From Acanthamoeba lenticulata (Eukaryota > Discosea > Longamoebia > Acanthamoebidae), in assembly GCA_002179805.1 (NCBI GenBank), contig NAVB01000267.1, positions 1 through 19,378 of the forward strand: a stretch of DNA of 19,378 nt. The letters are read 5' to 3'. The notes beneath the pieces were generated by a model. That model ran no database searches, was not told where the DNA came from, and saw only the letters and a program-made list of their open reading frames with translations. Positions 1 to 9,583 of the stretch are shown in pieces. Position 1 is the first letter of the stretch. Every line of letters begins with the position of its first letter. The position numbers and the translations under genes are program-made.

Positions 1-115
1 TGTGCGTCTCTCTTCTTTTTACATTTATATATGCGATTTTCTGTTTTATAATTTTTTGTTTCTTTTATTTAATAATTTTTTTTGTAATTTTTTTAAACTT
101 GTTCTGAATGGTCAG
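1..115 (+). other. 3' part of an intron of the ABCG gene
   Basis: AT-rich and T-run-rich sequence ending in GGTCAG immediately before the first recognisable ABCG codon. Composition and the acceptor match the other AT-rich introns of this gene. The donor lies upstream of the window. Confidence 0.75.
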
Positions 116-3100
116 GTGATGCGAGCGCTGCGGACGATCGTGGACATGGGCGGCACGGGCATGGTGTCGCTGCTGCAGCCCAGCTACGAGACCTTCTGCC
201 TCTTTGACAACGTGATGATCATCACGCACGGCGAGATCGCCTTCCTGGGCAAGCGCACGGAAGCCCTGCCCTACTTTGAGCAGCTGGGCTATCGCTGCCG
301 CTCGACCCTCAACCCGGCCGAGTTCCTTCGTACCTCTCTCTCTCTCTCTCCCATAATTAACAGATAAATGTTTGAATATTTTTATACATTTAATTCCAAC
401 AATAAAAAATTCTGATTCCAAAAAACTAAAATCTATTTGAATGATATCAGAGGAAGTGGTGGAGTCGATCTCAAGCGCCAACCCGAGCAAGTACCGCGCC
501 TTCGACGAGACTCATCATCACCACCTGCAGGACAGTGCATCGGCGTCGGTGGCGGACGAGGACTTCCAGTGGCTGGAGCCGCAGGACTTTGTGGCGGCCT
601 ACAAGGAGTCGCCCCAGTACGAGCACGTCATCGACGTCATCCGCGAGACCAACAAGGACCTCACCCCCCACGACGACTACCACCACCAAGAAAAAGGGCA
701 CAAGAAGAAGAAGAACAACAACAACAACCCGGCGAAGATCGAGCTGGTGGACTATGCTCGCGACGCCAAGTACCCGACCTCCATCTTCACGTACGTTCCA
801 CCTCCTACCTAGAGCCCTTTTTCAAAATAAATTAATTTTATGAATTAATCTATATAACTTGAAACTGTTTCAAAATTACAATAATAAATGCAGACAATAT
901 TGGCTGTTGACCAAGCGAGCGTTGATCCGCGAGTGGCGCGACAAGACCACCATCATCATGCGCCTCATGGCCACGTGCCTGCTGGCGTGCATCCTGGGCA
1001 CGCTGTTCTTGAGACTCGACTACGAGCAGGCCGACCTGGGGTCGCGCGTGGGCGTCACCTTTGCCGTGCTGGCCTACTGGGCCTTTGGCTCGCTCACGGC
1101 GCTGGCGCTGACCATCTTCGAGCGGCCAGTCTTTTACATGCAACGCGACCAAAAGTATTACTGCACCTCGCCCTACCTCTTCTCCACCATCATCGCCGAG
1201 GTGCGCCCGCGATGGGCACTCCCCTTTTAATGTTATCATTTTTGTTCGCATTTTTTTATTATTCATTTAAGATCAATTTGCTCATTGGCTTGACGTTGTC
1301 CTTCTCTTGGTTGGGGGTGAAGATTCCGACGCTGTTGGTGGAAGTGATCTCCTTCTCGAGCATTCTCTATTGGCTCGTCAACCTCAACGCGCAGGGCGGG
1401 CGTTACGGCTACTTTGTGCTCATGAGCGTGCTCTTTGCCTGGACCATGCGCGCCTTCACCCGAACCGTCGCCGTGTGGTCGCCCTCACTCCTCTACGCCC
1501 AGAGCTTCGCGCCAACTTTCATCGCCCTGCTTCTCATGTTTGGCGGCTACCTCGTGCCTCGCGTACGCGTCTTCCTTCATGATTATTTTAATTTTAATAA
1601 CATGTTTACTGACGTTGTGCCGTCTGCTTACCCACCCACATATAGATCCACATCTACGGGTGGTGGATTTGGATGTACGTCCCTTCCTTCCTTGTCCAAA
1701 TGTCCTTCCTTTCACTCACAAGTGTACTACTTGTGTGGAATCGAACGGGCAGGTACTGGGCCAACCCGGTGTCGTACGCCTTCCAGGGCCTGGCCTCCAA
1801 CGAGTTCTGGGGCCGCGATTACTCCTGCTCCGCCTCCGAGCTCGTCCCGCCCACCTCGTCTGTCGAGTTTGCCACCGACTACCCAGAGGGCTTCAGCCGC
1901 AGCCAGGCGTGTCCGGTGACGAGCGGCACGGACTACATCGTCAACCACTACGGCATCTTTGACCACGAGTTCCTCAAGTGGGTCATGGTGGCGTGCATGG
2001 TGGCCTGGTGGCTCATCTTCACCACGGCCACCTACGTCGGCCTCCGATTCGTGCGGCACTCGCCGCCGAAGAAGCCGCGCATGAAGAACGTGGACATCAC
2101 CGAGGAGGAGGAGCACGAAATGAAGCAGTTCAACATCAAGCAGGTCAAGGCCACCTACCACCTCCAGCCCGTCACCCAGCACCATCATCATAAGAAGCAC
2201 GACGAGACCAAGGCCGACGACGACAACCAAGCCAAGGCCGAGGCCCAGCGCCAAGAGGACGTCCACGAAGAAGAGGAGGATGGAGGAGGCAAGATGGGCG
2301 GCGAGTTTGTCGAGGGCGGAGCCTACCTCTCGTGGCACAACCTGTGCTACTCGGTCTTTGTGCGGTCGGGCGTGAAGAAGAGCGAGCTGCAGCTGCTGCA
2401 CGACGTGTCGGGCTACGTCAAGCCCGGCATGATGCTGGCCCTCATGGGCTCGTCCGGCGCCGGCAAGTCCACCCTCATGGACGTGCTCGCGCGCCGCAAG
2501 ACTGGCGGCAAGATCACCGGCGACGTGCTCGTCAACGGGCACAAGACCGACAACAACCTGTCGCGCATCATCGGTTACGTCGAGCAGCAGGACATCCACT
2601 CGCCCACACAGACCATCTACGAGGCCATCGAGCTCTCTGCCATGGTATTCCCCTAAATTTATTTATTTATTTATTTATTTATATTTTTTTAAAAATGTTG
2701 TTTATAATGTTGATATCTTTATGTTGTTTTATGTTGTTGGCGGCCAATCACCACGCACACAGTGCCGACTGCCGGCGGAGATCCCGAAGAAGGAGAAGCG
2801 CAAGTATGCCCGCAGCCTGCTCAAGATTCTTGGGCTGGAGCACATCGCCAACCGCGTGATCGGAGTCAACGCGGCCGACGGCATCTCGTCGGACCAGCGC
2901 AAGCGCGTCACCATCGGCGTCGAGATGGCCGCCGACCCGGCCATCCTCTTCCTCGACGAGCCTACCTCGGGCCTGGACTCCTTCGGAGCCGAGCGCGTGA
3001 TGACGGCGGTGAAGAACATCGCGAGCCGCGGCACGTCGGTCGTGTGCACCATCCACCAGCCGTCGGCGACCATCTTTGGCATGTTCACGCACCTGCTGCT

Positions 3101-4806
3101 GCTCAAGAAGGGCGGCTTCACGACCTACTTTGGGCCCATCGGCAAGCACGAGGGCGACTACTCGGTCCTGCTCGACTACTTTGGCCACATGGGCCACACC
3201 ATGAAGCCGCACCAGAATCCCGCCGAGTTCATCCTCGAGGTCACCGGCGCCGGCATCCCCAAGGAGCAGCAGCAGCCGCAGCACTTGGCCCACACGCCCG
3301 ACATCGAGGCCAAGGACCTTGAGGCCGCCGAGGAGGAGCATGAGGTGAAAAAGGACGAGAACCACTACGTGGAGGCCTACAAGAAGTCGTCCTTCTTCAC
3401 CGAGACCGAGGCCCAGCTCGAGGCTGGCATCTTCCCCGCTCCCGTGCGTACACAAAACACACTGAACCATACTTATGATCATTTAATGATTAATTTTTTC
3501 TAATGTCTTCAACTTTTTTTTACTTTTTTTCTTATTGATCTCATTTCTTTAAACATCGAACAGGATGAAGTGGACGAGGAGGAGAAGAGCAGATGGAGAA
3601 AGATCCGCGACCGTTTGGTCAACCGCTATGCCAGCACCTATTACACCCAGTTCACCCAGACCCTCAAGCGCAGCTTCCGCGCCTACTGGCGCAGCCCCGA
3701 AGAGTTTCTGCAGAAGGTGTCTGTGCCGCTGGCGCTGGGCATCATCATCGGCACCTACTTCCTCCAGTTCAACAACACGCAAGAGGGCCTGGCCCAGCGT
3801 GGCAGTCTGCTCTACTTTTCCATGCTCATCACCAACTTGCTCGGCATTCGTACGTCTTCTCTCTTTTTGAACAACAAAAAAAACGATCTATAATTACATA
3901 TATTTTTCGAATTATAAAATTATATCTGACGAAATTATAATTATGGTTTTTTTTTTTTTACAAAAAACAGAGCTAAAGGCGAAGGTGTTCACCGAGCGCT
4001 CATTCCTGTACCGCGAGCGGGCGTCGCGGACCTACACGTCGTTGGTCTACCTGGCTAACCTCGTCCTCGTCGAGATCCCCTTCATCGTCTTCAACTCGGT
4101 CACCTACGTGTACGTCCTCTTCAATCCTCTTCCATGGATGGTGACGATGGTGGACTCACGGGCCACAACAACACACAGCGTCCCGGTCTACTTCATCTCT
4201 GGCCTGGACTACAACGCCGGCAAGTTCTGGATCTTCTTCTCCATCTACCTCTTGGCCAACCTCATCTCCGTGGCCATCATCTACGTGATCTGCTTGGCTT
4301 CGCCCAACCTCACGCTGGCCAACGCCGGTTCGGCGCTGGTGTTCACGCTGTACTCCAACTTTGCGGGCTTCCTCATCACGCGAAACAACATCCCCGGCTG
4401 GTGGATCTGGGTACTCTTTCGTGATTTTTTATAATTTATCTTTAAGATATACTCATATTATATCATATTTCTTATGTTCAAATTGCTCATGTTTTGCTAC
4501 ATTTTTTTTCCGCAGGCGCACTACTTGGACATCGACATGTACGGCATCGAGTCGCTGCTCATCAACGAAGTCGATGGCGAGACGTTCAAGTGCGCCGTTC
4601 CCGAGCTGGTGGCGGTGCCCATCGCCAACATGACCGACACCATCAAGTACTTCTGCCCGCTCACGACGGGCGACGCTGGGCTCGAAGCGCTGGGCATGGC
4701 GGCCAACAACCTCCTGCGGGACTCGCTTGTGCTGCTCGGCTGGTGGATCGCCCTCATCGTCGTCTCGGCCCTCCTGCTCAAGTTTGTTGTCCACCAAAAG
4801 CGGTAG
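116..4806 (+). CDS. Full-size ABCG (PDR-type) ABC transporter, 5'-partial, 11 exons
   Basis: ATP-driven exporter of lipids or drugs, expected in the plasma membrane or endomembranes. Exons: 116-329, 451-790, 894-1200, 1323-1562, 1646-1674, 1753-2644, 2763-3443, 3564-3849, 3971-4109, 4179-4410, 4516-4806. They join in frame to 1,216 residues and a TAG stop. Order: end of NBD1 (switch loop SLLQPS, then NPAEFLQEVV), TMD1 (about six spans in exons 3-6), a charged His-rich linker, NBD2, TMD2 (about six spans, exons 8-11). NBD2 has Walker A GSSGAGKST, Q-loop VEQQDIHSP, a modified signature ISSDQRKRVTIG, Walker B ILFLDEPTSGLDS and H-loop TIHQPS. The NBD-TMD-NBD-TMD order and NPAEFL motif fix the full-size ABCG/PDR family. 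About 300 N-terminal residues, including the first Walker A, lie upstream. The 69-nt intron 4110-4178 is stop-free and frame-preserving, so its removal is inferred from GTACGT...ACACAG. Substrate cannot be told from sequence. Confidence 0.95.
1646..1674 (+). other. 29-nt microexon of the ABCG gene
   Basis: It lies between an 83-nt intron (1563-1645) and a 78-nt intron (1675-1752). It encodes IHIYGWWIW plus two bases of a Met codon completed at 1753, giving IWMYWANPVSYAF across the join. This is the conserved ABCG stretch after TM5, with W-W-I-W then NPVSYA. Phase 0 in and phase 2 out keep the frame. Confidence 0.8.
2658..2681 (+). repeat. (TTTA)6 microsatellite in an ABCG intron
   Basis: Six perfect TTTA units near the 5' end of intron 2645-2762. 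A further T run follows. Non-coding, and likely length-variable. Confidence 0.9.
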
Positions 4807-4841
4807 ATAATGATCATGAGGCCACTGTCATTCCTGTACAT

Positions 4842-4847
4842 AATAAA
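4842..4847 (+). promoter_or_regulatory. Possible polyadenylation signal of the ABCG gene
   Basis: AATAAA lies 36 nt after the TAG stop and before the end of the convergent minus-strand pseudogene at 4879. Position and sequence fit a eukaryotic poly(A) signal. No other evidence is available here. Confidence 0.45.
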
Positions 4848-4878
4848 CAACCAAGAACTGTTTGTTTTCTCCAAGCTT

Positions 4879-5300
4879 TCAAAGCAAAGAGGCAGGAGGG
4901 GCCCACTTGAGGACCTCCAAGCGGCCGCACCTGGATGCCCTGAAGCAAGTGTTCTCGTCCCACGGGCAGCCGTTGGCATGTGCCCACTGGAGCACGGCCA
5001 GGTGGCCACCCCTGGCCGCGCCGCTACAGGTCCACTCGTTCCACTGGCAGCGGTTGGCGCGCCCACTGAAGTACGGCAAAGTGGCCGGCGCTGGCCGCGC
5101 GAATGCAGGTCTCCCATTCCCACCGGCAGCCGTTGGCGCGCGCCCACCGCAGCACGGCCAGGTAACCTCCTCCGGCCGCCATGTTGCAGGGGTACTCGTC
5201 CCACCAAAAGCCATCGTCACGCGCCCACTGGAGCACGCCCAGGTGGCCGCCCTTGGCCGCAAAGCTGCAAGTGTTCTCGTGTGCAATTCCACCCGCAAAG
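4879..5300 (-). pseudogene. Amoebal-type ankyrin-repeat fragment, frameshifted
   Basis: Read on the minus strand this has about five units of roughly 27 residues with the pattern GHLxVLQWAxANGCPWDEWTC. Examples are GHLGVLQWARDDGFWWDEY, GYLAVLRWARANGCRWEWE and GHLAVLQWAHANGCPWDEN, and it ends GRLEVLKWAPPASLL before a stop. This divergent ankyrin type is abundant in Acanthamoeba and in the giant viruses that infect it (family knowledge), where it mediates protein binding. The reading frame breaks near 5055-5058, inside the fourth unit: QWAR is followed out of frame by ANRCQWNEWTC. No F-box or other N-terminal domain is visible. It ends 72 bp from the convergent ABCG stop. A sequencing indel cannot be excluded, but neighbouring long genes show no such error, so a pseudogene is favoured. 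Confidence 0.75.
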
Positions 5301-5432
5301 CTCTGGCGCCAGGTCAGCACGCCAGGCTCGTCAGTGGTCACTTGGTGCGCACTGCTGCCGCCCTCCTTCACAAAGCCCTCGAGCCATTTCGGAAGAGGAA
5401 CATGCAGGTAGGCCGGTGACTTTGATGAAGGC
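5301..5432 (-). other. Spacer between the NmrA-like and ankyrin relics
   Basis: Open on the minus strand in the ankyrin frame (contains PLPKWLEGFVKEGG and VLTWRQSFAGGIAHENTC). The last part may be a degenerate first ankyrin unit. No family is recognised for the rest, which could be the N-terminus of the ankyrin gene or decayed sequence. Confidence 0.35.
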
Positions 5433-5722
5433 TTAGACAAAGATGAATGTGGAAGTCTCCTCGTCACACTTGAGAAGCCGCATGGACCAGTAGATCTCGG
5501 CCTTTTCTCCAAGAGCGAACCCGTTGGCCAAGAAGAACACGCCGTCCATGCCCTGCATCGCTTCGAGCAGCCAGTCGTCGGACTCGACGTGTCCCACGTG
5601 GAAGGTGACGTTGGGCAGCTGGCCAGCTCCCCTGCTGCAGAGTTGCTTGTCTGCACTCGCACGTGGTACTTTCCGTCCTTGGCAAGAGCGGTGCAGCCAG
5701 AACAAGCATCTCGTGAGCTCAA
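5433..5722 (-). pseudogene. NmrA-like NAD(P)-binding protein fragment, frameshifted
   Basis: On the minus strand, one frame gives TALAKDGKYHVRVQT (about 5690-5645). A second frame, entered near 5620, gives LPNVTFHVGHVESDD and then LLEAMQGMDGVFFLANGF, ending in a stop at 5433. Together these resemble the first third of NmrA-like short-chain dehydrogenase-type proteins (ALLKDGKYxVRxxTR, then VxGDxxDxxSLxxAMxGxDGVF), which bind NAD(P) and act as redox sensors or reductases. The glycine-rich dinucleotide-binding loop that should precede it is not recognisable, and the C-terminal two thirds are missing. The change of frame plus both truncations indicate a relic. The assignment rests on motif resemblance alone. 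Confidence 0.5.
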
Positions 5723-5783
5723 CCCTTCCGACCCCTTCTTGGCTTGATCTTTTCATGCACCTTTGACGGGCCATGTTTGACAA

Positions 5784-6147
5784 CGACCAAGTTCGTGTCC
5801 ACTAACCCCCCCAAGCCTTCGCGCCACCCAAGGAAACCATAGAACGAATGTGGTTTTATTCTTTCTATTTACAAAAATTGTGGGCATTTGGCTGTCGTCC
5901 AGTGGGGCGCACTGGCAAGCTTTTTCGCTTTAAGTGTGGAGTTTTCCTAAAGCCAGACAGCCGAGTATGGCCCAATGGACAAATGGATGTTTCTGTTCTG
6001 ACAGTTTTTAATTAGCAGGTCGTTAACGTGGTGCAACCTGCCTTGCCGCAGCACAGCACCTGTAGCCGCAAGCGGCTGTCACAAGAACAGAAAGCCAGAA
6101 GAAGAGGAGTAGCGAGAGTGCACGAAAAAGGACTGGTAGCTTCGGCC
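5784..6147. other. Intergenic region upstream of the surface-protein gene
   Basis: About 360 bp with no recognisable coding sequence. It must hold the promoter and 5' leader of the plus-strand gene starting at 6148. There is a short AT-rich stretch near 6003-6016 (TTTTTAATTAGC), but no convincing TATA or initiator motif can be named. An in-frame upstream ATG at 6028 would add 40 residues in front of the signal peptide, so it is not preferred as the start. Confidence 0.4.
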
Positions 6148-9043
6148 ATGATGCTTTCGCAGCGCCTCCTTCTAGCAGCAGCCACATTTTTAGGTATCGA
6201 ATTCGTTCTTCCTCGTTCTTAGCCAACTCCGACAACTCAAGTTCCCCTTCTCTGGGCAGGGCTGCTGGTCGTGCTGCCTGTGGTGGCCCTTGGCGGCAAC
6301 GTGGTCGAGGTTCCGTGCGGCGTCGGCGAGCCTGGCGTCTGCGTGGACACGCTGGCCATGGCCGTGCTAAGCAGCATGGCCGACGACAGCGTCATCCTCA
6401 TCCACCCGGGCACCTACGACTACACCCTCACCGGCCCGGTCGCCACGCTCACCGCCGCGCGGCTCAACATCACGTGCGCCCTCTTCTCCTAATTGTTGTC
6501 GACAGTTCGCTGACGACGGTGAGAGCAGCGGGCTGGGCGAGCCGGGCAGCGTAGTCATCAACACATCGTTGCTGCCGTTGCAGCTCAATGGGCTGGGCAT
6601 CACGCTGACCAATGTCACCGTCCTCGGCGGCCTCGGCGTGACCAACACGACGGTGCTGCGCCAAGTCATCGTCGACTCGACGGCCTATCCCAATCGTGCG
6701 CGCTTGCAATTGGCTGTTGTTGATCTTACGGATCATGAAGATGATGGTCATGATGATGATCACCTTCATCTCAGGGAACGGGATTCAGGTGACCCGCACG
6801 TCCCTCGTGCTGGACTCGGTGACCATCAAGTCTGGCGGCTCTGGTCGGTCGCCTCTCTTTCTTTGCAAAGAATTTGAGGAATGACGAAGATGGCTAATGC
6901 AAACAACCGCAGCCACGAGCGCGCTCTACGCCGTGGACTCGGTCGTGGACGTGGTCGGTGGCCCGCTGGTCGTGGATTCTGTCGGGACCGGCCTCCAGCT
7001 CGAGTCCAGCGGAAGCGTCACGCTTGCCGGTCCGCTCCGCATCGACGCCGGCCTCATCGGTGGGTGCCGCTCCTCAAGGCCTTTTTTTTTTTTGTTTTTA
7101 TCAAATCAGAAACTTATTCTCTTGAACAGCGATCAATGCGTCGGGCGTGGCTGTGACGACCAGCGACGCGGTCGACATCACCGCAAATGGTTTGTGCCTT
7201 TGCTTTGCTTTGTGGCCATACAGAAGAACTAACACACGAGACCGCCGCACACAACCCACGCAGGGACGTACGCAGTTGCCATCCGCGCGGGCGCGAGCGT
7301 GCGCTTCACCGGCCTCGCGCGGCCCAGCGTAGCCTGTCCGAACACGCGTACGCCCTCTTCCTTCCGTACCGGAGACGAACAACAATCATTCATTTCTTGC
7401 ATTCCTTGCATTTTGCAGAGTTTTTGGTGGACGACGGGGACCTGGCGCTGCGGCACGTGTTGGCAAACCTCACCTTTGACTGCCCGTCGGGCAACATCGC
7501 GGCCGTGCCGGTCTCCTACAACGGTCCGCACATTCTTACTCTTTTTCTTACTCTTTCTTCTCACTCTTTTCTCACGCCTGACGTGGACGCGCATGGGTGA
7601 AGCCACGGGGGTTGTGGGCGCCCTGTGCTCGATACTAAGGCAGTCGGTCGTCCTGCTGGGCGACGCCGACGAGGTGGCCATCGCCGCCAACACGCAGCAG
7701 GAGGCGCTGGTCCTCGCCCGGCTCGACGCCTGGGTCCAGCCCGCCCTGCTGGTCCAGTTCGCCTTCTTTGACGAGCGCGGGGACGAGGCCGACTTCAAGT
7801 CCTGCGTGTTCCACCGGGGCAACCGCGACATCGCGCCCGCGCTCGAGTGTCCGCTGTTCCTCCGCCGGGTCGGCTGGCGCGTGGCCCTGCAGCCCCGCTT
7901 GATCGGCGACGACGGATTTCTGCTGGGCCTGGGCCGCGCGTCGGTCGAGGCCGTGGCCGGGCCGGCCGTCGCTGCCCCGGCCGTACCGGTCCTGTACTCG
8001 AACCAGAGCCAAGCGGTCCCGCTGGCCCTCCAGCTCAACGCCTCGGCGCCCGCCGTGGACATCGTCAGCGTCGACAGCAACGACGAGAACACAAACAATG
8101 CGGCCAATGTGGCGTTTGGCAATATTCAGGAGATTAACGCCAAGGGCGAGGTCGTCTGCACGGCCGACATCCAGGTGACCGGCCGCTGGACCGAGCGGCG
8201 CCGGCCGTCGTCGGATGTGAACGCGACGGCGACGTTCCAGACCTTTGGCTTCTCGTCGAGCCTGTTTGCCAGCCAGGCCGGCGCCGTCTTTGCCGACGCG
8301 CGGGTCGAGATGGAGTTTTCGCTGTTCCAGTCGGCGGCCACCGTGGCCTACGCGCCGTCCAACGTCTCGGCCGGGGCCTACGCGTTCGACATCGACCCGT
8401 CGCTGGCCAAGTTCTCGCTGTGGCTCCTGTCGTGGCCGTGGAGCTCGAGCAACAACACGCTGCGCGTCAAGATCAACGTCCGCCCGATATTTACCGACTA
8501 CAAGGCCAGCCCGGGTGTGCCGCAGCCGCGCATGACCACGCTCGACCTGCTGGGCGGAGGCGCCTCGCGGCAGCAGCCCGTCCGCGTGCGGCTCGTCGAC
8601 TTTGCCTTTGCCGCCAACTCGTCTTTGACGACGACAACGACGGACAGCACGCGGGAGGTGGCCGTCAGCTTCCATCCCGACGTGTCCGACTCGACGCTGG
8701 TGCTCGAGTTCCCCTTCTTCGGGTCTTATCTCTACTACGACCCTGGTGCGTTAAATTCCAACCAATCCGTTGCGTGTAGATGCTGGTTAACATGTAATGG
8801 ACACGAACGACGGCAGACTTTTCGCTGCTGGTGGGCGGCGACAAGGACGGCAGCGGCGGGAGTGACTCGACGGCGGTCGTGGTGGGCGTGGCCGTGGCGG
8901 TGCCCCTCGCGGTGCTCGCGGTCGTCCTGGTGCTTGCTGGCGCCGTCGCGGTGGCCTGGTGGCGCCGACGTCAGAGTGCGGCCGAGTGCAGCACCATCAA
9001 TTTTGAAGCATCCTCTGCCGAGGCTGACGCCTATGCACTTTGA
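6148..9043 (+). CDS. Predicted single-pass surface protein, beta-helix-like ectodomain, 10 exons
   Basis: No named family is recognised. Exons: 6148-6193, 6260-6477 (3' end uncertain), 6506-6695, 6775-6843, 6913-7059, 7130-7189, 7264-7347, 7419-7523, 7603-8745, 8817-9043, about 762 residues. The N-terminus MMLSQRLLLAAATFLG plus LLVVLPVVAL is a signal peptide. The first ~350 residues are short beta-strand turns rich in V, T, N and G (VILIHPGTYDYTL, LGITLTNVTVLGG, SVTLAGPLRIDAG), as in pectin-lyase-type right-handed beta-helices. A second, longer beta-rich region follows in exon 9 with several N-glycosylation sequons (NQSQ, NASA, NVSA, NNTL, NSSL). Exon 10 has a Gly/Ser/Asp stalk, a membrane span near residues 706-734 (VVVGVAVAVPLAVLAVVLVL), the stop-transfer WWRRR and a ~27-residue cytoplasmic tail. 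A role in adhesion or carbohydrate binding is a guess. All reliable introns are phase 1. Confidence 0.8.
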
Positions 9044-9157
9044 AGACTGCACTTGTCAATTTGTAATATTTTTATTTTCTTTTCTTTTATTTTTAAAGCT
9101 GCTCTAAAAATGACCTTATCTGCACACTTATTGTGCTTTTCGGGGGCCGATAGGGGT
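9044..9157. other. 3' intergenic between convergent surface-protein gene and ART relic
   Basis: About 114 bp, AT-rich with T runs (9060-9100). It probably contains the 3' UTR of the plus-strand gene. No gene seen. Confidence 0.5.
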
Positions 9158-9363
9158 TCACGCCATGCTGTGCTCCTTGAAGGTAGCGAACAAGCTGCCG
9201 TTTTGCCACTCCTCCCAGGCCGACCCCTTCTTGAGGAAGTAGCCCTTCTTGTGGTGGAATTGCTGCGGAGTCCCAGTAGCCGTCCTGGTTTGGGAGGGCC
9301 GGGTGGCGCTTGTGGGGCTCGTCGCGAGTTGACCATGAGACGTTGGGGCAAGAGGTACACGAA
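9158..9363 (-). pseudogene. 3' piece of the ART-like host gene, cut off by the retrotransposon
   Basis: Minus-strand sequence just beyond the target-site duplication. One frame reads WSTRDEPHKRHPALPNQDGY. After a frame change near 9255 another reads KKGYFLKKGSAWEEW and then NGSLFATFKEHSMA, followed by a TGA at 9160-9158. The aromatic, glycine-spaced pattern looks like a real beta-strand module but matches no family I can name. The same strand, position and target duplication tie it to the ART fragment at 13619-13875. The internal frame change shows decay apart from the insertion. Confidence 0.55.
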
Positions 9364-9368
9364 GATAT
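9364..9368. repeat. Target-site duplication, left copy (GATAT)
   Basis: GATAT directly precedes the left LTR (starting TATTGAAAC) and is repeated exactly after the right LTR at 13614-13618. Five bp is the usual duplication size for copia elements. Confidence 0.95.
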
Positions 9369-9575
9369 TATTGAAACTGGCACGTGACTTGTGTGGAGAA
9401 TAAAGAAGAGGATGAGGATTGCCCTCGTCGCTCTCACCCTTTTATTGTGTGGTCACGTGCACAATCAAGAAATTACTCAGTGTCCTGATTTTTGGACACC
9501 AAAGGGGAATTTCTGGTCGTGGCCTCGGGAATCGATCAGGAAGCTCTGGCAGGCCTGGAGGTCTGTTTCTCAACA
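9369..9575 (-). repeat. 3' LTR of the copia element
   Basis: 207 bp. Read on the minus strand it begins TGTTGAGAAACAG and ends CCAGTTTCAATA, so its ends are TG...TA rather than TG...CA. The outer six bases form an imperfect inverted repeat (TGTTGA/TCAATA). It contains a TATA-like ATAAAAGG (minus strand, about 9445-9438) and two CACGTG palindromes at 9381-9386 and 9454-9459. Confidence 0.95.
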
Positions 9576-9583
9576 TCCCCCTT
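9576..9583 (-). other. Polypurine tract of the copia element
   Basis: Minus strand AAGGGGGA lies directly 5' of the 3' LTR start TGTTGAG, the expected position and composition for the plus-strand primer. The RNase H reading frame runs straight through it and stops inside the LTR at 9536. Confidence 0.85.

Noticed and set aside
330..3970. Several ABCG introns of 118-122 nt as copies of a mobile introner element
   Set aside because: Five introns share the length and AT-rich character, but by eye they share no sequence beyond splice signals. No target duplications or inverted ends were seen.
5024..5300. 81-nt periodicity that could be taken for a CRISPR-like or satellite array
   Set aside because: The period equals 27 codons of the ankyrin unit, and the units diverge like protein repeats. 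There are no constant repeats with unique spacers.
4879..5722. Insertion of giant-virus DNA
   Set aside because: The ankyrin units resemble those in giant viruses, but amoebal genomes carry the same type and no viral hallmark gene is present. Kept only as a possibility within a finding.
6028..6147. Upstream in-frame ATG at 6028 as the true start of the surface protein
   Set aside because: It would place 40 charged residues before an obvious signal peptide starting at 6148. The region looks like a leader.
7635..8675. Long minus-strand reading frame opposite exon 9 (346 codons)
   Set aside because: Shadow frame produced by GC-rich third positions. Its translation is Arg/Gly/His/Asp-rich with no domain pattern. 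The same applies to the minus frames at 1727-2599, 2748-3482 and 17778-18602.
7299..9107. A single 602-codon plus-strand reading frame as a gene
   Set aside because: It is exon 9 of the surface-protein gene read through its flanking introns. The true exon is 7603-8745, supported by phase-1 splice sites on both sides and by the membrane-span exon that follows.
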